From JAJFUG01 sp964473155 (lineage in GTDB: Bacteria; Gemmatimonadota; Glassbacteria; GWA2-58-10): DNA of 28,992 nt. The stretch lies in contig CAYYNT010000058.1 in NCBI GenBank assembly GCA_964473155.1, positions 1 to 28,992 on the forward strand, given 5' to 3'. Shown one piece after another: positions 15,657-23,038 of this stretch (positions are counted from its first letter, which is position 1; the number at the start of each line of letters is the position of its first letter). The notes under the pieces were generated by a model. The model ran no database searches, was not told where the DNA came from, and was given only the letters and a program-made list of their open reading frames with translations. The position numbers and the translations under genes are program-made.

Positions 15657-15802
15657 AAAGGAAACAGGCAAACATCGAAACTAACAGGTTCTTTCCATTC
15701 CGAATCATGTTTTATAATTGGAATGGCCTACGAACCGCCGCAATAACTTACAGTGATTTATAAACAATCCAGGTTATAGACATTCTTCGACACGCATCAG
15801 GA

Positions 15803-15842
15803 GAATAAAAAGTCAGCCCATCTTCATTATTGACTCTGACTT
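15803..15842 (-). terminator. Candidate intrinsic terminator of the methyltransferase/MTHFR gene
   Basis: Read on the minus strand, a 7-base-pair stem AAGTCAG/CTGACTT with a 19-base loop runs directly into TTTATT. It begins about 34 bases after the stop codon at 15876. The long loop makes it a weak candidate. Confidence 0.4.
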
Positions 15843-15875
15843 GTCTATCCGGAACCTGGTTCCATCAATATTGGC

Positions 15876-17738
15876 TCAGTCCGCCTTCTTCTCGATGAAC
15901 CCGTCCAGCACGCGCAGGGCCAGTTCCCACTTGCCGAACTGCGGCATGATATAGGCCCCCTGGACCCGGCCCCGCACCTCGGCCAACGCCTCGCGCGCTA
16001 TCTGCACCCCGGCCTCCTGCGCCGCCGGGCCGCTGCCCGCCTCTTTCATACGGGCGCGGATGCCGGCCGGGATGCTCATCCCCGGCACCTCGTTGTGCAG
16101 GAACTCGGCGTTCCTGTGGCTGAACAGGGGACAGACCCCGGCCAACAGCGGCGCCGGAAGCTTCCCCGCGCGGTCCAGGAAACGGTGCAGGATCGCCGGG
16201 TCATACACAGGCTGGGTGAACACGTACTCCGCGCCGTTATCGATCTTGGCCCAAAGACGGCGCACCTCCTCATCCAGGTTCAGCGCTCCGGGGTTCGCCC
16301 CCACGCCGATCAGGAACCGCGTGTTTCCGCCCAGCGACCTGCCGGCCAGGTCGAGGCCGCAGTTTAGATGCTTGATTATCGACACCAGCCCGATAGCGTC
16401 CACATCGTACACCGCGGTGGCATCCGGGTAATCCCCCAGCTTGGGCGGATCGCCGGTGATAGCCAGAATGTTGCGCAGGCCAAGGCTGTGCGCCCCGAGC
16501 AGGTCGGACTGAAGGCCCAGCAGGTTTCGGTCGCGGCAGACATAGTGCACGATCAGCTCGATATCCAGATTGAGACTCGACAATCTTACGGCCAGCGCGC
16601 CGGGGTTCATCCGGGCGGTCGCCCGCGGGCCATCCGGCATGTTGACCGCATCCACCCCGGCCGCGGCCAGCCCGCGCACAGCAGCCTCGGCGCCCTCCAG
16701 GCTGAACCCGCGCGGCGGTATGACCTCCACGCTGCTGACAAATTTGCCATCGGCCAGCTTGCGCGCGAACGGCGTTTTTTCATACCAGGGCATGCTCTCG
16801 ACCAGCTTTTCCTTCCCTGTTTCGGTCCGGTCCTGGCCCAGGCTCACATTGCCGCCGGGACGGAGCATCCGCACCATGGCCGATATGGCCCGGATATGCG
16901 AGGGCGTGGTGCCGCAGCACCCTCCGACCATGCGCACTCCGGCGCTCTGGATCGCCCGGCGCGCGTACTCGGCCATGAACTCGGGTGTGGACAGGTATAT
17001 GTCCCGGTCCTCCACCACCCGCGGCGTCCCGGAGTTGGGCATCACCCCCAGCGGCAGGTCTGTCACCGCGCGCATCCTCACCAGCAGCGGCACGACCGCA
17101 TCCGCCCCCAGCCTGCAGTTTATCCCGGCCATTGACGGCGAAAGCGGCTCGAGCAGCTTCACCGTGTCCTCCGGGGTCAGCCCTCCGCGGGCCTGCCCCT
17201 GCTCATCGAACACGGCCAGCGCCGCCACCGGGAAAGAGGTGTTGATCCCGCGGGCCACGGCCAGGGCCAATGCCAGCTCGCGCGGATCGGTGAACGTCTC
17301 GAGGATTATCAGGTCCACCCCGTTGTCGATCAGGCAGCCGATATGCTGGGCGAACAGCTCACGGGCCTCGGGCTCGGTTATTTCATCCCCCAGCGGGACG
17401 CCCAGCGGACCCACCGAACCGGCCACATAGACCGGGGAGTCTTCCACCGCCTCACGCGCCAGACGGACCCCGGCGCTGATTATCTTTTCCAGGCTGCCGG
17501 CGAGGGCGTGCTTTTCGAGTTTAAGACGGTTGGCCCCGAAGGTGTTGGTCTCGATTATGTCCGCTCCGGCGGAGATATAGTTTCGGTGTATCTGGCGGAT
17601 CATGTCCCCGCCGGACAGGTTCAGCTCATCGAAGCACCGGTTGATGTACACGCCATGATTGTATATCATGGTCCCCATCGCACCGTCACACACCAGAACG
17701 TGCTTTCTGACCGCTTCGGAGAAACTCCCGTCTTTCAT
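15876..17738 (-). CDS. Bifunctional homocysteine S-methyltransferase / 5,10-methylenetetrahydrofolate reductase
   Basis: A 620-residue fusion like Bacillus YitJ. Residues 1 to about 300 form a homocysteine S-methyltransferase barrel: DGAMGTMI at the start, ETNTFGANR, and the zinc-binding Cys residues in GINCRLG (about C208) and GGCCGTTPSHI (about C273-C274). Residues about 325-610 form methylenetetrahydrofolate reductase: SVEVIPPRG, ILAITGDPPKLGDYP, FLIGVGANPGA and YVFTQPVYD. Together they would reduce methylene-THF to methyl-THF and methylate homocysteine to methionine. There is no cobalamin-binding domain, so a corrinoid partner elsewhere, or another methyl donor, is possible. The start ATG at 17738 has a GGAGG 10 bases upstream. 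The gene is divergent from ftsY. I looked for an S-box-like SAM riboswitch in the 5' region and saw none. Confidence 0.95.
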   Translation of the reverse strand: MKDGSFSEAVRKHVLVCDGAMGTMIYNHGVYINRCFDELNLSGGDMIRQIHRNYISAGADIIETNTFGANRLKLEKHALAGSLEKIISAGVRLAREAVEDSPVYVAGSVGPLGVPLGDEITEPEARELFAQHIGCLIDNGVDLIILETFTDPRELALALAVARGINTSFPVAALAVFDEQGQARGGLTPEDTVKLLEPLSPSMAGINCRLGADAVVPLLVRMRAVTDLPLGVMPNSGTPRVVEDRDIYLSTPEFMAEYARRAIQSAGVRMVGGCCGTTPSHIRAISAMVRMLRPGGNVSLGQDRTETGKEKLVESMPWYEKTPFARKLADGKFVSSVEVIPPRGFSLEGAEAAVRGLAAAGVDAVNMPDGPRATARMNPGALAVRLSSLNLDIELIVHYVCRDRNLLGLQSDLLGAHSLGLRNILAITGDPPKLGDYPDATAVYDVDAIGLVSIIKHLNCGLDLAGRSLGGNTRFLIGVGANPGALNLDEEVRRLWAKIDNGAEYVFTQPVYDPAILHRFLDRAGKLPAPLLAGVCPLFSHRNAEFLHNEVPGMSIPAGIRARMKEAGSGPAAQEAGVQIAREALAEVRGRVQGAYIMPQFGKWELALRVLDGFIEKKAD

Positions 17739-17857
17739 CTTTCCGCATCCTCCCGTTTATATTTGCAGTATGTCAGGCGGACGTAATATACTCGCCCGGC
17801 CTCAGTTTGTCCACCGGCAGCAATAAAACCGCCACTGACCGAAAATCCGCCGCACAA

Positions 17858-17886
17858 TTGACAGCCCGGCCATGAAGGCTTAAATT
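17858..17886 (+). promoter_or_regulatory. Strong candidate sigma-70 promoter for ftsY
   Basis: A perfect TTGACA (17858-17863) is followed after exactly 17 bases by TAAATT (17881-17886), within an AT-rich stretch. About 46 bases separate it from the ftsY ATG at 17933. Confidence 0.65.
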
Positions 17887-17932
17887 ATTATTTTATTTTA
17901 CATTGCTTTATGATATTTCCAGAGGAAGACCA

Positions 17933-18865
17933 ATGGGATTTTTCAGCAAAAAAGACATTCGGGAACAGTCAAGAAAAAAATCGTTCTGGTCGCGGGTCAA
18001 GGATATCGCCCTGATGGACGTGGGCGTACTGGTCAAGGGCCTGGACACTAAAAGCATCGAAAACCTGGAGGAACTCCTCCTGGAATCGGATTTCGGTGTG
18101 GAGCCGTCGCTGTCGATAGTGGAAACCCTGACCGCCGAGGGCAAAAAGGGCAACCTGAAAAACGAGGAGGATCTTCGGAACATTTTCCGCCGCGAGATCG
18201 GCAAGGTGTTCGAAAAGACAGCCTCGGAGCGCGAGATAAGGCTCAATCCCTCCGGCCCCACCGTGATCCTGATGGTGGGAGTCAACGGAGTGGGCAAGAC
18301 CACCTCGATCGCCAAGATCGCCCACCGGTTCCAGAACCGGGGGAAAAAAGTGATCCTTGCCGCTGGAGACACATGGCGCGCCGGGGCGATAGAGCAGCTC
18401 GAACTGTGGGCCTCACGCCTGGGCTGCGAGTTTATCCGCAGCGCCCCGGGCGCGGACCCGGCCTCGGTGGCGTTCGATGCGGTGAGCGCGGCTCTCAGCC
18501 GCGGGGGCGATGTGGTGATAATCGACACCGCGGGACGCCTTCATACCCAGGGCGGACTGATGGACGAACTGGTCAAGGTGCGACGGGTGATCGGCAAGCG
18601 CCTGGAGGGCGCTCCGCACGAGACGCTTCTTGTCCTTGACAGCACGCTGGGCCAGAACTCGATCCAGCAGGCGAAGATATTCCACGAGAAGATGGGCGTG
18701 ACCGGCCTGGTGCTGGCCAAGTTCGACGGGACCTCGAAGGCGGGCTGCGCGGTGGCGATCACCGGCAAAATGGGCCTTCCGATCAAGCTGGTGGGCGTGG
18801 GCGAGGGCCTGGAGGACCTGGAGGATTTCGACCCGGAACGCTATGCGGAGAAAATCCTGAGTTGA
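17933..18865 (+). CDS. ftsY: Signal recognition particle receptor FtsY
   Basis: A 310-residue SRP receptor GTPase that docks ribosome-SRP complexes at the inner membrane for co-translational insertion. A short N-terminal helical N domain (ENLEELLLESDFGV) leads to the G domain: G1 GVNGVGKTTS from residue 116, then GDTWRAGAIEQL, the G3 DTAGRLHTQ, VLDSTLGQNS, the G4 segment TKFDGT-like AKFDGTSKAG, and the closing VGVGEGLEDLEDFDPE. The long acidic A domain of the E. coli protein is absent, as in many bacteria. The ATG at 17933 has GAGGAAG just upstream; an in-frame TTG at 17903 is a weaker choice. All GTPase motifs appear intact. It is monocistronic, with a long inverted repeat beyond its stop codon. 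Confidence 0.97.
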   Translation: MGFFSKKDIREQSRKKSFWSRVKDIALMDVGVLVKGLDTKSIENLEELLLESDFGVEPSLSIVETLTAEGKKGNLKNEEDLRNIFRREIGKVFEKTASEREIRLNPSGPTVILMVGVNGVGKTTSIAKIAHRFQNRGKKVILAAGDTWRAGAIEQLELWASRLGCEFIRSAPGADPASVAFDAVSAALSRGGDVVIIDTAGRLHTQGGLMDELVKVRRVIGKRLEGAPHETLLVLDSTLGQNSIQQAKIFHEKMGVTGLVLAKFDGTSKAGCAVAITGKMGLPIKLVGVGEGLEDLEDFDPERYAEKILS

Positions 18866-18869
18866 GATG

Positions 18870-18956
18870 GGGGCGGGCCGGCATCTTTTTTGCGCCGCAC
18901 GTTGCGCCGGGATCTCCCCGGCCGCGCGAATGGCAAAAAAGCTGCCGGCCCGCCCC
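18870..18956. terminator. Long inverted repeat between convergent ftsY and amidohydrolase genes
   Basis: The 24-base arms at 18870-18893 and 18933-18956 are inverted copies with a single mismatch (GGGGCGGGCCGGCA at the outer end, TTTTTTGC at the inner end). They enclose a 39-base GC-rich loop that itself contains GCCGGG-ATCT-CCCCGGC. The position between converging genes suggests a bidirectional transcription stop. The run of T lies inside the stem and not after it, so the mechanism would not be the textbook one. It may instead be a mobile repeat. Confidence 0.55.
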
Positions 18957-18963
18957 GCACCGT

Positions 18964-20298
18964 CTATGGTTGCAGATTGAGCTTGAACGTCTTGATCGCG
19001 TTGTCACGCAGAAGCGCTTTGGCATACTCGAGCGCTTCCTCCTCGGTCCAGAATCCCTCGATCACCCGGTCTGCCAGCACTTTGGATACAATTTCGCGGC
19101 ACATCACCGAATGACCGTAGCTTCCCTCCGGCACAACATAGTCTCCGCCGAATCCCAGCACCTTGTCACTCGGCAGGGTTTCGATAGCCCGGTCCAGGAA
19201 CTCCGCGGCGAATCGCGGCGAGATGATATAGATCCAGCACATGTCCAGAGTCACATTCGGCAGGTTCTTGGCCATGGCCAGGAGTTCCTCGCCGTAGGGG
19301 TAACCGCAATGCATCAGGACAAAGCGGGTGCGCGGGTGACGGATGATGAACGGGATCAGGCGGGTCGGGTCGGCCTGCGAAACATCCCGCCAGGTATCGT
19401 AGAACAGGCCGGTATGTATCTGCAGGGGTAGTTCATAGCGCGCGCAGTTGTCCGCGATCCGTCCGAACATGTAGTCCTGGAAAATCCGTCTGTCCTCGTA
19501 ACTTGTGACCCGGCTTCCGGCCGAATCCGACAGAATACGCGTGAAAGCCTCCGCAGCCTGCTCCCGCGAGGCGTAACCGTACGCCAGAGAACGGTTGTAG
19601 GCCAGTCCGGATTTGATTCCGACAAATCCCCAGTCCACGGCCTTGCGGAAAGCCAGGTCCAGCCCGCGCTCCCAATCCTCCAGAGAATGCGCCTGGAACT
19701 CCCATTTCCGGCAGACCCAATCCACGGATTCGTTCACCAGAAGGAATTCATCCAGACGGAGGACAGCCCGGAAGAGCGTGGAATCCAGGTCGCGTCCCGC
19801 CAGCCCGGCATCGCAGATCGCCAGGTCTATTCCGGCTTTGTCGTAAAGCACCTCTTTATAAAGACCCGGCTTGTTCGATTCCTTGATTTTTTTTGAAAGC
19901 TTCTCGTAACTGCTGTCCGAGACTTCCTCGATCCCATACAGATCGCGGAAAGCGATCTGGAAGCTGCGGCTGTAGGCGGTGTGACGGATCCTGTTCCAGT
20001 AAGGGGACATCAACTGCCACTTTTCTTCCAGCGGAGCGGCGGGATTGTCGAACAGAGAATCCGCCAGCCGCCTGTCCAGGCCATCGGCCCACATGTCCGA
20101 AAGCGCATAGTGCAGCGTCGTAAACAGGGAGCGCTCCTGTTTCAGCATTTCCGCTTCCGGAGACAGGTGCTCGTGCGTATCGATCAAACGGATCGCAGCC
20201 ACTCCCTTTTTGATATGCTTGTGGACAGCCGCCTCACGGCAGGAACTCAGAGAAAGGGCCAACAGAGTCACAGCCATTAAATACCAGGTACGACGCAT
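18964..20298 (-). CDS. Lipoprotein amidohydrolase (amidohydrolase_2-like)
   Basis: A 444-residue metal-dependent hydrolase of the amidohydrolase superfamily, carried as a lipoprotein. The signal sequence ends in the lipobox LSSC with Cys20 as the lipidation site. The residues after Cys are Arg-Glu, not Asp, so outer-membrane sorting is plausible by the E. coli rule. The metal-site motifs are DTHEH at 40-44, LQIHTG, FVLMHCGYPYGEE and GFGGDYV, as in amidohydrolase_2 and glucuronate isomerase-like barrels. A start at the ATG at 20298 is well supported by GGGAGG 5 bases upstream. The substrate is unknown. The C-terminal region (EEEALEYAKALLRDNAIKTF) is also typical of that group. It is convergent with ftsY and preceded by a 546-base gap with repeats, so it is probably transcribed alone. 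Confidence 0.87.
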   Translation of the reverse strand: MRRTWYLMAVTLLALSLSSCREAAVHKHIKKGVAAIRLIDTHEHLSPEAEMLKQERSLFTTLHYALSDMWADGLDRRLADSLFDNPAAPLEEKWQLMSPYWNRIRHTAYSRSFQIAFRDLYGIEEVSDSSYEKLSKKIKESNKPGLYKEVLYDKAGIDLAICDAGLAGRDLDSTLFRAVLRLDEFLLVNESVDWVCRKWEFQAHSLEDWERGLDLAFRKAVDWGFVGIKSGLAYNRSLAYGYASREQAAEAFTRILSDSAGSRVTSYEDRRIFQDYMFGRIADNCARYELPLQIHTGLFYDTWRDVSQADPTRLIPFIIRHPRTRFVLMHCGYPYGEELLAMAKNLPNVTLDMCWIYIISPRFAAEFLDRAIETLPSDKVLGFGGDYVVPEGSYGHSVMCREIVSKVLADRVIEGFWTEEEALEYAKALLRDNAIKTFKLNLQP

Positions 20299-20396
20299 TT
20301 ACGCCTCCCGGGTTGACAGATGATACTGCACGAGAAAACACTCATCGCAAATGTTGATATGGATATGTTGAATTATCAGATCAAACCCCACTCAGT

Positions 20397-20427
20397 CTCA
20401 GCAATGTCCGGTTAGGATATTGCTGAG
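20397..20427 (-). repeat. Dispersed palindromic intergenic repeat, copy 2
   Basis: CTCAGCAAT and ATTGCTGAG form a perfect 9-base-pair stem around a 13-base loop. The reverse complement contains TCCTAACCGGA and aligns with the element at 27-54. It lies about 100 bases upstream of the amidohydrolase start. Confidence 0.6.
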
Positions 20428-20447
20428 ACGATCGAAAGAATCTTTAC

Positions 20448-20467
20448 GGTCACGGTGCGCCGTGACC
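20448..20467. repeat. Perfect 8-bp hairpin next to CTACG
   Basis: GGTCACGG-TGCG-CCGTGACC is a perfect stem with a four-base loop, followed by CTACG. The CTACG border is shared with the palindromes at 671-688 and 15594-15656. Confidence 0.6.
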
Positions 20468-20753
20468 CTACGCTGTAACATACAGACTTTATCCAGCTCT
20501 CCGGCTTTATGTTTGCGGGTCTCGTTTTTAAGCGGCCCGCCCAGGGCCGTCCTGGGCCGTATATCCGAGCCGCGCAAAAGAAGCGAAGTAATGGCTGCGG
20601 GCACACTCAAGCCTGAAAAAACTTCTGCAGCCGGGCGGGCAATCAGCGCCAGCGTCGCCCCGCAACAAGGGCAGCGTGTGGATGCTCCATGCACACCGCT
20701 GGTTGAAAAAGAGTTATAGCCTGGGCGAGTTTACGGCCCCTAAGCGTCTTTTG

Positions 20754-20780
20754 GTCCTTTTCCACAAGCCGGAAAAGGAC
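20754..20780. repeat. 10-bp perfect hairpin downstream of the SGNH-dockerin gene
   Basis: GTCCTTTTCC and GGAAAAGGAC pair perfectly around a 7-base loop. It lies about 65 bases beyond the stop codon of the minus-strand gene at 20845. It could mark the transcript end, but no T-tract follows on either strand. Confidence 0.5.
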
Positions 20781-20844
20781 ATGAAAATCCGAACCTTTCA
20801 ATCCCGCGATTCAAGTTATTGACCGGACAAAGCTGACTTTCAGA

Positions 20845-22113
20845 TTATTTCCCGGTCAGGCTGCCGCTGTCACCCCGCCCCTCGATCACGTCCACGATCC
20901 TCTGGCCCAGCAGAGGAGCAACTTTCCTGCAAAATGTCTCATTCGGATGCGAGTCACCGGCCGAATACTCAGCCTTGAGATACAGACCGCCCTCGGTCTC
21001 CAACTCGAAGAAATCCCAGACAAATATATTGTCCCCAGGCTCATCCCATTCCTTCTTCACCCAGTCGAATAACTGCCTGGCCCGCGCACCCTGGTCGGCA
21101 TTGGTCTCGCCTGCGACCAGGGCCGCCCCGGTCCAGACAATGAACCGGTTGGCCCTGAACTGGCGCATCTTCTCCTTAAGTGCGGCGTACTGGAGCTTGT
21201 AGTTCTCCAGGGTCTTTTCCTGGCTGGCCGCGTTCGGAGCGCCTTTATCCGGGCCTATACCGCTGACCGGGTAACAGTGCTTGAATACGATCACACGGTA
21301 TTGGGTCGTCAGCATCTCCAGGGTTGGCTCGGTCATGTAAGCCACGGACCCGGCGTGCGAGACCCAGATATTCCAGTAGTCGTAGGGGTAGTTGTTCCAG
21401 GGGTAAGGGCTGCCGGATGGATACGCCCGCTCGGTGATCCTGTAATTCTTGCCCTTGTCCCGGTTATACTGCGTGAACCAGCCGGTGACTCCGCCGTTCC
21501 AGACATTGCCGCCGGTGCTGTGGTGAAGGAAAATTATCGCGGTCAGATCAGGCATATCGCTCAGGATACAGGCGACCGGGCCGGTGGTATCGCTGCCCAA
21601 GACCACACGGACGCCACCCCCGGAAAACCAGTCCGGGACAACGATCTGCAACAGGACTGTGGAAAAGTGAAACAGCGGAACTTCACGCTCATCGATCAAT
21701 ACTTTGACAGTTTCCCGGGTCTGGCTGCCCGGAACATCGGCCAGCGTAATATCCAGCGTATCACCCGCGCTTAAAACCGTAGCGCTTACTCCGCTGATCG
21801 ATGGCGCCCAGTTAATCCGGGTGGGTGTTACGGAACCGGAAAGGCATTTCAGCAATCCCAGAAGGTCAAAAACGTCCACTTTCCCGTTGGCATCGACATC
21901 CGCGATACGGAGCGCCCTTTCAGTTTTACCGGCAGGGCTTGACAGGACTTTCAACAATTCGAGCAGGTCGAAAACAGTGATCCGTCCATCCTCATCCAAA
22001 TCGCCGCGGTATGAGACAGAAGCGGCCGCTGGCGCTGTCTGAGCGATGGACGGACACGTGAAAGGCAGAAGGAAAAGGAGGAGAAAAAAGCCTTTATAAG
22101 GCAAACCGCGCAA
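20845..22113 (-). CDS. Secreted protein with dockerin-like repeats and an SGNH-hydrolase-like domain
   Basis: A 422-residue exported protein. A signal peptide (FFLLLFLLPF, then SIAQ) is followed at about residues 36-92 by two dockerin type I-like calcium loops: DLDEDGRITVFDLLELL and DVDANGKVDVFDLLGLL. A beta-rich linker comes next. The C-terminal part (about 190-415) resembles SGNH/GDSL hydrolases: FLHHSTGGNVW near its start, FIVWTGAALV in the middle, and GDSHPNETFCRKVAPLL, which supplies the Asp-x-His pair. I do not see the usual GDS nucleophile block, and the Ser in HHSTGG is the likely counterpart, so catalysis is unproven. The start is TTG at 22113, well supported by AAAGGAG 6 bases upstream. 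It follows nagB by 63 bases and may be co-transcribed with it. A role in polysaccharide or acyl-sugar processing is an inference. Confidence 0.8.
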   Translation of the reverse strand: MRGLPYKGFFLLLFLLPFTCPSIAQTAPAAASVSYRGDLDEDGRITVFDLLELLKVLSSPAGKTERALRIADVDANGKVDVFDLLGLLKCLSGSVTPTRINWAPSISGVSATVLSAGDTLDITLADVPGSQTRETVKVLIDEREVPLFHFSTVLLQIVVPDWFSGGGVRVVLGSDTTGPVACILSDMPDLTAIIFLHHSTGGNVWNGGVTGWFTQYNRDKGKNYRITERAYPSGSPYPWNNYPYDYWNIWVSHAGSVAYMTEPTLEMLTTQYRVIVFKHCYPVSGIGPDKGAPNAASQEKTLENYKLQYAALKEKMRQFRANRFIVWTGAALVAGETNADQGARARQLFDWVKKEWDEPGDNIFVWDFFELETEGGLYLKAEYSAGDSHPNETFCRKVAPLLGQRIVDVIEGRGDSGSLTGK

Positions 22114-22176
22114 ATCTTTCTCCTTTCCCGGCTGTCATTCTTACACTGGCTGAATCACTCCGGTCTTACCGCGTAT

Positions 22177-22935
22177 TCAGAACACACCCGGCTCGGACGG
22201 GTACTCGCGGGTCAGCTTCGAGGCCGCGGCCTGGTCCACTATGACTGTAACCGAGGGGTGAAGCTGAAGGGCGCTGGCCGGGACCATCGCCATCACCGGC
22301 CCCTCCACCATCCGGGCCACCGCCTCGGCCTTGCCCTCACCGTTGGCAACCAGCAGGATCGACGAGGCATCCAGGATTGTCCCGATCCCCATCGTAATCG
22401 CATAGCGCGGGACCTCGTCCAGGCTTTTGAAGAACCGGGCGTTGTCGCTGCGGGTCCGCTCGGTCAGCCTGGTCACATGGGTGCGCGAGCCAAGAGATCC
22501 GGCCGGTTCATTGAACGCTATGTGGCCGTTGGAGCCGATACCCAGGAGCTGAAGGTCCACGCCGCCGAATGAGGCAATCTCGTGTTCGTATTCGTGGCAG
22601 AACTCCTCGATGTCCGGCGCGTTGCCGTCCGGGATATGCACGTTGTCCGGACGGATGTTGATATGCTTGAACAGGTTCTCCCACATGAAATAATGGTAGC
22701 TCTGATCATTCTTTTCATCCAGCCCGACATACTCATCGAGGTTGAAAGTCACAACCTGCGAGAAATCCAGACCCTGCTCACGGTGAATACGGATCAACTC
22801 ACGGTAGGCCGCCACGGGGGTGCTGCCCGTGGCCAGTCCCAGAACGCAGCGCGGGCTGGCCTCCACCACCTCGGCAATCATCGAAGCCGCCAGTGCGCTG
22901 ACCTCTTCATACGTTGGCTTTACAATCACATCCAT
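22177..22935 (-). CDS. nagB: Glucosamine-6-phosphate deaminase
   Basis: A 252-residue cytoplasmic enzyme that converts glucosamine-6-phosphate to fructose-6-phosphate and ammonia, the entry of amino sugars into glycolysis. Family motifs are all visible: GLATGSTPVAAYREL (phosphate loop), TFNLDEYVGL (catalytic Asp), SYHYFMWENLF, and LLGIGSNGHIAFNEP with the catalytic His and Glu. The segment after it reads AGSLGSRTHV, slightly different from the common GSSFxSRTH. I start at the ATG at 22935, which is preceded by GGGGGG. An upstream in-frame start at 22986 adds 17 unconserved-looking residues. Length is near the usual 240-270 residues. It lies between pilR and the dockerin-SGNH gene on the same strand. 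No other amino-sugar gene is present, so its coupling to the pilus locus is probably accidental. Confidence 0.95.
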   Translation of the reverse strand: MDVIVKPTYEEVSALAASMIAEVVEASPRCVLGLATGSTPVAAYRELIRIHREQGLDFSQVVTFNLDEYVGLDEKNDQSYHYFMWENLFKHINIRPDNVHIPDGNAPDIEEFCHEYEHEIASFGGVDLQLLGIGSNGHIAFNEPAGSLGSRTHVTRLTERTRSDNARFFKSLDEVPRYAITMGIGTILDASSILLVANGEGKAEAVARMVEGPVMAMVPASALQLHPSVTVIVDQAAASKLTREYPSEPGVF

Positions 22936-23038
22936 CTCGTCCCCCCATTTGTTTTCTCCGGTCGAAAAACTGCCAACCCATGGCAATAATTTTTTAATAT
23001 AAGCCTGCGTCGCCGCTGGTGGAAGAAAAACCTGCCAC

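Larger units (their letters stand above)
15355..15875. other. 521-bp repeat-bearing intergenic region
   Basis: No convincing gene lies here. The region holds the C-tract/G-tract hairpin (15396-15430), a 63-base composite palindrome (15594-15656), and a terminator-like hairpin for the downstream methyltransferase gene (15803-15842). The remainder is moderately AT-rich with no recognisable coding signal. The plus-strand frame running through it has no family resemblance. Confidence 0.7.
20299..20844. other. 546-bp repeat-bearing intergenic region
   Basis: No gene is convincing here. The region holds three clear hairpins (20397-20427, 20448-20467, 20754-20780) and a smaller one, GCCCAGG/CCTGGGC, near 20538-20556. 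A minus-strand frame at 20398-20694 reads RCPCCGATLALIARP near its start, which looks like a zinc-ribbon fragment. It has no good start, no family match that I recognise, and runs through the hairpins. It may be gene debris. Confidence 0.6.

Noticed and set aside
16368..17430. Plus-strand frames of 255 and 286 residues antisense to the methyltransferase/MTHFR gene.
   Set aside because: They are shadow frames of a gene with clear motifs in both domains.
17739..17902. Possible SAM riboswitch upstream of the methionine-pathway gene.
   Set aside because: I could not find the conserved S-box helices or core sequences. The region is short and better explained by divergent promoters.
20398..20694. 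A minus-strand frame with CPCCG near its start, possibly a zinc-ribbon gene.
   Set aside because: It has no ribosome binding site, runs through two hairpin repeats, and shows no further family features. I mention it only as possible debris.
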